NCBI GenBank assembly: GCA_027494135.1
Contig: JAOSJK010000001.1
Span: forward strand, 1,157,378 to 1,221,377
Direction: 5' to 3'
Source of the DNA: Acidimicrobiia bacterium
GTDB taxonomy: Bacteria; Actinomycetota; Acidimicrobiia; IMCC26256; PALSA-610
DNA length: 64,000 nt
The number at the start of each line of letters is the position of its first letter. The stretch's first letter is position 1. The notes below the pieces were generated by a model. That model ran no database searches. It was not told the origin of the DNA and was given only the letters and a program-made list of their open reading frames with translations. Shown in pieces: positions 60,066-64,000 of the stretch. A program made the position numbers and the translations under genes.

Positions 60066-61641
60066 CGGGTCACCCCCGAGGGCGTGACGGCGAAGTGGTC
60101 GTCGCTGCGGGCGAACCGTCCACGGATCACGTTGTCAGGGATCGGATCGTCTTGGGTGGCTTCGGCTTCGAGGGCTCGCTCGAGCATGCGGCCGACGACG
60201 GTGACGCTGTCGGTCTCGGCGTCGAGCGCCCGGCGGCACGCCGCGTCGACCCGGTGATCGCCGTAGCGGCGGCACAAGCCCAACAGCTTGTAGACCTGCC
60301 GCATCTTCGTCCACGGCAACGGGTGGTCGAGCACCACCTGCGCGAACGCGCCGACGGCGTCGCCGTGGGCGGTCGCGTCGGCGATGAGCCGGTCGATGTC
60401 GCGCAGCGCGTAGATCGTCCGCTCCGCCGGCAGGTCCTCGACGTCGGTCGAGCGGTGCCCGGTGGGGACCCGGGGGTGGGTCTTGACCAGCACACCTCGG
60501 GCGTAGATCTTCACCAGCTTGGCATCGGCGCGCACGGCCACGGTCTGGCCGATCAGGCCGCCCGGCACCGAGTAGAGGGCCTTGGCGATCTGGACGTGGT
60601 GATCCCGGGCGACTTTGGCGTCGCGGTAGATCGGCAGGTCGTAGCGACCCGCCGGCGCCGGGGCGAGCACCGGCGCTTCGTGCTCGGTGAACACCTCGAT
60701 CGGGTGCAGGCCGGTCGTGCCATGGGTGCGCATCCCGGCGCGCGCCCGGCACCAGTCCTCGACGGCGGCCTGGGCCTCGGCGAGGTCGACGAAGGTCTCG
60801 CCAGCCCAGAACGAGTCCCGCAGGAACCGCACGTTGCGTTCCACCCTCGCCTTGTCCTGGGGTGCGCGCACCCGGGCCGGGTCGACGAAGAACCCGGCCC
60901 ACTGCGCGTACTCGACGAAGCCCTGGCATAGCCGCGGGTCGGTGTCGTCCGCGTCGGTGACGATCGTCTTCATGTTGTCGGGGATCACCACCTCGAACAC
61001 GCCCCCGAAGAACGCCCACGCCGAGTCGAACCCGGCGATCACCGCGTCGAGCGCCTGGGAGTGCGACAGCCACACGAAGCAGTGCCGGCTGAACACCGAA
61101 GTGAACAACAACGCCCACACCGTCCGCCGCCGGCTCGTGTCGCGATCGACGATGAAGCCGGAGACATGGCCCAGTCGACCTGGAGCTCGGCCCCCGGCTC
61201 ACAATCCGCCAACAGCACCGTCGACTCCTCCGATGACGAGCTCCCGAAGTGCTCTGCGACGTAGCGGTGCAACGTGCGCTCGGGCACCACCACCGACCGG
61301 CGAGCCAACAGCTCGCACATCTTCACCACCGGCACCCGCTCCTTCACCCACCCGACGATCCGGTCATGCTCGCCGGCGATGACCGCCCACGACTCGCCGT
61401 GGCGATCCGGCCGGGCGACCGCCAACTCGGCCATCACCGACGACACGAACACGTCGTCGAGCTGACCCACCTCGCCGCCGCGGTCGAGCCCCAGCCCGAC
61501 CGCGACGTCCACCACCCGACGGACCGTCTTGCGGTCCGGCCGCGTCACCGCCGCGATCGACCGCAACCCCCGGCCATCCATCCACAACCGCAGCACCTCT
61601 CGAACCTCGAACACAGGAACCTCCCTGAACGCCATACGCAC
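60062..61641 (-). CDS. istA: IS21-family transposase IstA (frame break at 61170-61172)
   Basis: The N-terminal HTH (EVREVLRLWMDGRGLRSIAAVTRPDRKTVRRVVDVA) binds the ends. The DDE core has Asp in GAELQVDWGHVSGFIVD, Asp in FEVVIPDNMKTIV and Glu in APQDKARVERNVRFLRDSF. C-terminal: PAGRYDLPIYRDAKVARDHHVQIAKALYSVPGGLIGQTV. One base is missing at 61170-61172, within the first catalytic motif. About 526 residues. Confidence 0.92.
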
Positions 61642-61710
61642 CGCCTTCCGGATCGAGACACGAACGGCGGTGAGTTCACCGGTCCCGACACCGACGACGG
61701 TGGACCCGAG

Positions 61711-61813
61711 GTGGTCCCATGCAGCTGGCGAGACATGGTCCCAACCAACTGGCGACAGAGTGGTCCTATCTACCTGGCGAGAACCCGCTCAAGTGGTCCC
61801 ATGCAACTGGCGG
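61711..61813 (+). repeat. IS21 right-end terminal repeats (four copies of a 21-bp unit)
   Basis: Copies at 61711-61731, 61735-61755, 61760-61780 and 61793-61813; consensus GTGGTCCCATGCAACTGGCGA. One inverted copy is at the left end (59239-59260). These are likely IstA binding sites. Confidence 0.85.
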
Positions 61814-62069
61814 GCGACACGAGATGCGGCGACGGAAGCGTGTGAATCTCATGCATCTTCCGCCCGAGCAGCTCAATCCGCCGCCCGAGGATGGACTCGC
61901 TGACGTACTCGCAAAGCTTCCGTGGAATGAGCGGGCGGCAATTGTGCTGCGATTCTACGGCGATGCATCCTACAGAGAAATCGCGGATTTCCTTGGGTGC
62001 CCCGAGGGATCCGTCGGGCCGTGGATCAACCGCGGCCTAGACAGATTGAGAAGAGCACTACATGACTGA
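61814..62069 (+). pseudogene. 3' half of the ECF sigma-factor gene interrupted by IS21
   Basis: The sequence DVLAKLPWNERAAIVLRFYGDASYREIADFLGCPEGSVGPWINRGLDRLRRALHD is sigma region 4 (-35 recognition HTH). It continues the gene whose region 2 is at 59012-59238. The frame is open from within the IS end, but a stable product without region 2 would not act as a sigma factor. Confidence 0.85.
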
Positions 62070-62658
62070 GACGGATGAGCTTATTCGGCGCCGGTTGCAC
62101 TCAATGGCCGATGAGATGGCCTTTGATGCGAGTTTCGCCAAACTTGAACAATCTATCAAGCGTCGATCCCGGCGACGCTCCATGTTCGCGGCCGCAGTGG
62201 CGCTGCTCGCCGTGACCGTCACTGGAGGAATCTTCATGAGCACACGTGGCGCCGATGAAGTGGTCGTCACGATCGTGCGCGGGGACGCCGACGGCCAACC
62301 CGGCGCATCGGGCGAGACAACTCAACCTCCCGAGGCTCCGCCGCCCATCCGCATCGATGTCAACCCCGTTGACTATCGAGGTGGAACGTCGAACCTAATC
62401 TTGGGCACGCTCCATCTGGACCCCAATCTCCGGTGCCTGTACCTGACCGCCGAATCAGGCGAGCGCTACCACCTGGTATTCCCCTACGGTTCGACGGTCG
62501 CCGACGACCCTGTGCGGGTGCTCGACCGCAATGGCAAGGTGTTCGCAGTGCTGGACCAGCCGGTCGAGTTCGGCGGGTCCATCACCGAGCCAGAATCCGT
62601 CGAACCGTCGGAAGCCACATGTGGCGCCTCGAAGTCGATCTTCGTCTGGAAGGGCTGA
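62062..62658 (+). CDS. one-helix membrane protein downstream of the sigma gene, putative anti-sigma factor
   Basis: The 198-residue protein overlaps the sigma gene by 8 bp. The N-terminal part is charged (TETDELIRRRLHSMADEMAFDASFAKLEQSIKRRSRRRS), then one membrane helix (MFAAAVALLAVTVTGGIFM). The outer part is of unknown fold with two cysteines (LDPNLRCLYLTAESGERYHLVFPYG; SEATCGASKSIFVWKG). Sigma/anti-sigma pairing is inferred from layout, which mirrors the chromosomal pair at 29965-31435. No zinc motif is seen. Confidence 0.65.
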   Translation: MTETDELIRRRLHSMADEMAFDASFAKLEQSIKRRSRRRSMFAAAVALLAVTVTGGIFMSTRGADEVVVTIVRGDADGQPGASGETTQPPEAPPPIRIDVNPVDYRGGTSNLILGTLHLDPNLRCLYLTAESGERYHLVFPYGSTVADDPVRVLDRNGKVFAVLDQPVEFGGSITEPESVEPSEATCGASKSIFVWKG

Positions 62659-62731
62659 ACAACTCGTGACCCCGACGCAATGGGCGGAGTCGTCCGCAAG
62701 GAGCGCGGCTTGATCCACCGAACCCGTCACG

Positions 62732-62749
62732 TGTATCAGAAATGTATCA
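62732..62749 (+). repeat. TGTATCA direct repeats at the right end (arm-type sites)
   Basis: TGTATCA at 62732-62738 and 62743-62749, 11 bp apart, the same motif and period as at 52888-52905. About 119 bp inside attR. Confidence 0.75.
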
Positions 62750-62867
62750 AACCGTAGGGCGTTTCCGGATGTTGCGGAGTGTCGTCGAGTCGGGTGGAGA
62801 CGCGAAGGCCCTGGTCAGACGGCATGTGCCGGACGTGGCTCCAACGGGCGAACGCGGCTTTTCGGAG

Positions 62868-62909
62868 TTGCAAGCAGGGGGTCGTGGGTTCGAGTCCCAT
62901 CGTCTCCAC
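62868..62909 (+). repeat. attR core (42-bp direct repeat, right)
   Basis: Identical to 52766-52807 in tRNA-Ala. Only the 3' half of the tRNA is present; the preceding bases do not form a tRNA 5' half. It marks the right boundary of the element. Confidence 0.93.
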
Positions 62910-63059
62910 ACCATCGTCTCCACAGTTGTCTTCACCGCTAGAGTCCCGGTCAGAGGCGGTACGGCGTGCTCCGGCCGGCGTCGCTGCTCGACTCCCTCGT
63001 GGCACGTCGGGGGAAGGCTCCGTAGGGTGAGCTTGCCGGCGAGGTTGGGAGACCCGGGG

Positions 63060-64000
63060 ATGCGATCTCGATTGTTGATATCCGTCGTGCTGGCGGCCGT
63101 CGTGTCGACGGCCTGCTCCGGGAACGATACGGAGGGCGACTCCGACAGCGATCAGTCCGTCGAGGACCCGGCGGAGCTCGCCGAGTTCGAGGGCATGACC
63201 GTCGTGGCCGACGTGGTCGACGCAGATGCCGTGTTGCGCTGCGAGCGGATCGGCTACCCGTGCACGTGGGAGGAGGCGCGGGAAGGGGCCTCCGCCGACT
63301 CCTTCGCGATGCTCGAAGAGGTGCGTGCCGCGATGATCGAGGTGGAGGAGCCCTCGGACCAGATCGAGCTGGCCGCGCGGAGGTTGGTCGACGACGACCG
63401 TGTCGTCGAGGTCATGCCAGACCTGCACGGCTTCACCGGTGTGATGTTCCGTCTCGACGGCGCGCCGCCGGTGTTCCTCGACACCGAGCTGGCCGGAACA
63501 GTCGCTGACGGATCGGAACGTGAGCGCGTCGAGCTGTCGGTGCCCGTCGTCGCGGATGGAGAATCCGGTTCGACGACGGGCGGGGGTCTCGGCAATGTCC
63601 GACCGCGTCGCTTCCACCCGGCAGGCGGGCCGTTGAAGCCGAAGAGGGCCTCGGTCATCGACCCGTACTCGACGTATGACCGCGATTGCACATCGGTGAG
63701 CCTGAAGCCGAGCGCAGTCCTCGACTTCGAGTTCCCGATCAAGTTCGCGGAGTGCCGGAAGACGGGTGACGGAGCCACGGAGGGCGACGCCGTAGCCGCG
63801 ATCTTCGAATCGCACCCAAGCTACGCAGGGCGTGTCAAGCACCTGCGAGACAGCTCGGTGACGCCTTACGGCGCCCTGGCGGCTTTCTCCAGCGCCGACT
63901 CGGTACATCTGGTCACTCACGGGTCGTCGAACTGCCGAGGCGCGCTCGACGAGGCACTGCGTCCGATCGACTACGACCCAGATGCCTGCTACACGGCAAT
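63060..64000 (+). CDS. putative lipoprotein of unknown function (runs off the window)
   Basis: ATG 63060 begins RSRLLISVVLAAVVSTACSGND, a lipoprotein signal with a Cys after STA, then an acidic spacer (DTEGDSDSDQSVEDPAELAEFEG). At least 313 residues are open to the window end. The sequence contains MTVVADVVDADAVLRC, VVEVMPDLHGFTGVMFRLDG, IDPYSTYDRDCTSVSL and SADSVHLVTHGSSNC. The last stretch faintly resembles the His-Gly turn of CHAT or lipase-like folds, but I would not assign a function. It lies just outside the integrated element. Confidence 0.65.
   Translation, partial: MRSRLLISVVLAAVVSTACSGNDTEGDSDSDQSVEDPAELAEFEGMTVVADVVDADAVLRCERIGYPCTWEEAREGASADSFAMLEEVRAAMIEVEEPSDQIELAARRLVDDDRVVEVMPDLHGFTGVMFRLDGAPPVFLDTELAGTVADGSERERVELSVPVVADGESGSTTGGGLGNVRPRRFHPAGGPLKPKRASVIDPYSTYDRDCTSVSLKPSAVLDFEFPIKFAECRKTGDGATEGDAVAAIFESHPSYAGRVKHLRDSSVTPYGALAAFSSADSVHLVTHGSSNCRGALDEALRPIDYDPDACYTA

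Larger units (their letters stand above)
59239..61813 (-). mobile_element. IS21-family insertion sequence (istA-istB)
   Basis: About 2.57 kb. The left end has CCGCCAGGTGGTTGGGACCACC, whose complement matches the right-end repeats GTGGTCCCATGCAACTGGCGG. istA and istB are on the minus strand and overlap (ATGA). Four terminal repeats at the istA side and one at the istB side is the multi-repeat end structure known in IS21. Exact ends and target duplication are not resolved. Confidence 0.85.
52766..62909. mobile_element. tRNA-Ala-integrated mobilizable element (IME), about 10.1 kb
   Basis: The element is bounded by 42-bp direct repeats (52766-52807 and 62868-62909) made of the 3' half of tRNA-Ala. 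Inside, from left: tyrosine integrase, MobF relaxase-helicase (opposite strand), excisionase-like gene, 12-bp iteron-like repeats, an IS3 element, a protease remnant, an ECF sigma gene split by an IS21 element, and a membrane protein. TGTATCA arrays lie just inside both ends. There is no type IV coupling protein or secretion gene, so transfer would need a helper. Cargo appears decayed by the two insertions. Confidence 0.88.
62659..63059. other. right-end region of the element and attR flank; no gene seen
   Basis: This stretch has the right TGTATCA repeats, the attR repeat and about 150 bp of flanking DNA. Open frames across the tRNA fragment are translation shadows. A short second copy of CATCGTCTCCACA follows the attR core at 62912-62924. 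Confidence 0.6.

Noticed and set aside
62747..62935. Minus-strand frame encoding ...RRWDSNPRPPACNSEK...
   Set aside because: This peptide is the well-known spurious translation of tRNA-derived sequence; here it reads the attR tRNA fragment backwards.

Overview
The window is high-GC chromosomal DNA from an actinomycete-type bacterium (Actinomycetota; class Acidimicrobiia is my best guess, by inference only). The strongest evidence is gene order. The arrangement dnaB-rplI-rpsR-ssb-rpsF ... DUF5318-PadR-ino1 ... pcnA ... DUF6049-murJ ... ECF sigma/anti-sigma-trxB-trxA-cwlM-parB-parA-rsmG-jag-yidC-yidD-rnpA-rpmH-dnaA-dnaN-recF-DUF721-gyrB-gyrA-DUF3566-tRNA-Ile-tRNA-Ala is the replication-origin neighbourhood known from Mycobacterium and relatives. 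The chromosomal origin lies between dnaA and dnaN.

Layout. 1-12.5 kb: a degenerate GGDEF protein, an ethylmalonyl-CoA mutase-like gene, methyltransferases, a 3-hydroxyacyl-CoA dehydrogenase, an S51-like protein, a membrane cyclophilin, lysC-asd (aspartate pathway), purU, and dnaB carrying a 212-residue mini-intein. 12.5-25 kb: the rplI/rpsR/ssb/rpsF operon, panB, DUF5318, a PadR-ino1 operon with a visible promoter and operator, pcnA, an NfeD-SPFH pair, pilT and a deacetylase-fold gene. 25-36 kb: cell-envelope and redox genes (DUF6049, murJ, sigma/anti-sigma, trxB-trxA, cwlM), then parB, parA and a parS site. 36-49.5 kb: the rpmH-to-rsmG operon on the minus strand, and dnaA through gyrA on the plus strand. 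49.5-52.8 kb: two tRNAs, a small membrane protein, a saccharopine-dehydrogenase-like protein, a GerMN lipoprotein and a GH43-like lipoprotein.

52.77-62.91 kb is an integrated element about 10.1 kb long. It sits in the 3' end of tRNA-Ala(TGC) and is bounded by 42-bp direct repeats. It carries a tyrosine integrase, a MobF (TrwC-like) relaxase-helicase, an excisionase-like protein, 12-bp iteron-like repeats and TGTATCA arrays just inside both ends. An IS3 element is followed by a 3' remnant of a trypsin-like protease gene. An IS21 element has split an ECF sigma-factor gene, and a one-helix membrane protein follows. No coupling protein or type IV secretion gene is present, so it looks mobilizable rather than self-transmissible. 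A lipoprotein gene runs off the right edge.

Caution for every reader: more than 25 genes, including gyrA, gyrB, dnaB, recF, parA, trxB, panB and rnpA, are broken by apparent single-base indels. Many fall in G/C runs, and most look like one missing base. Because so many are essential single-copy genes, I treat these as sequence errors and give each CDS its full reconstructed span, naming the break point.
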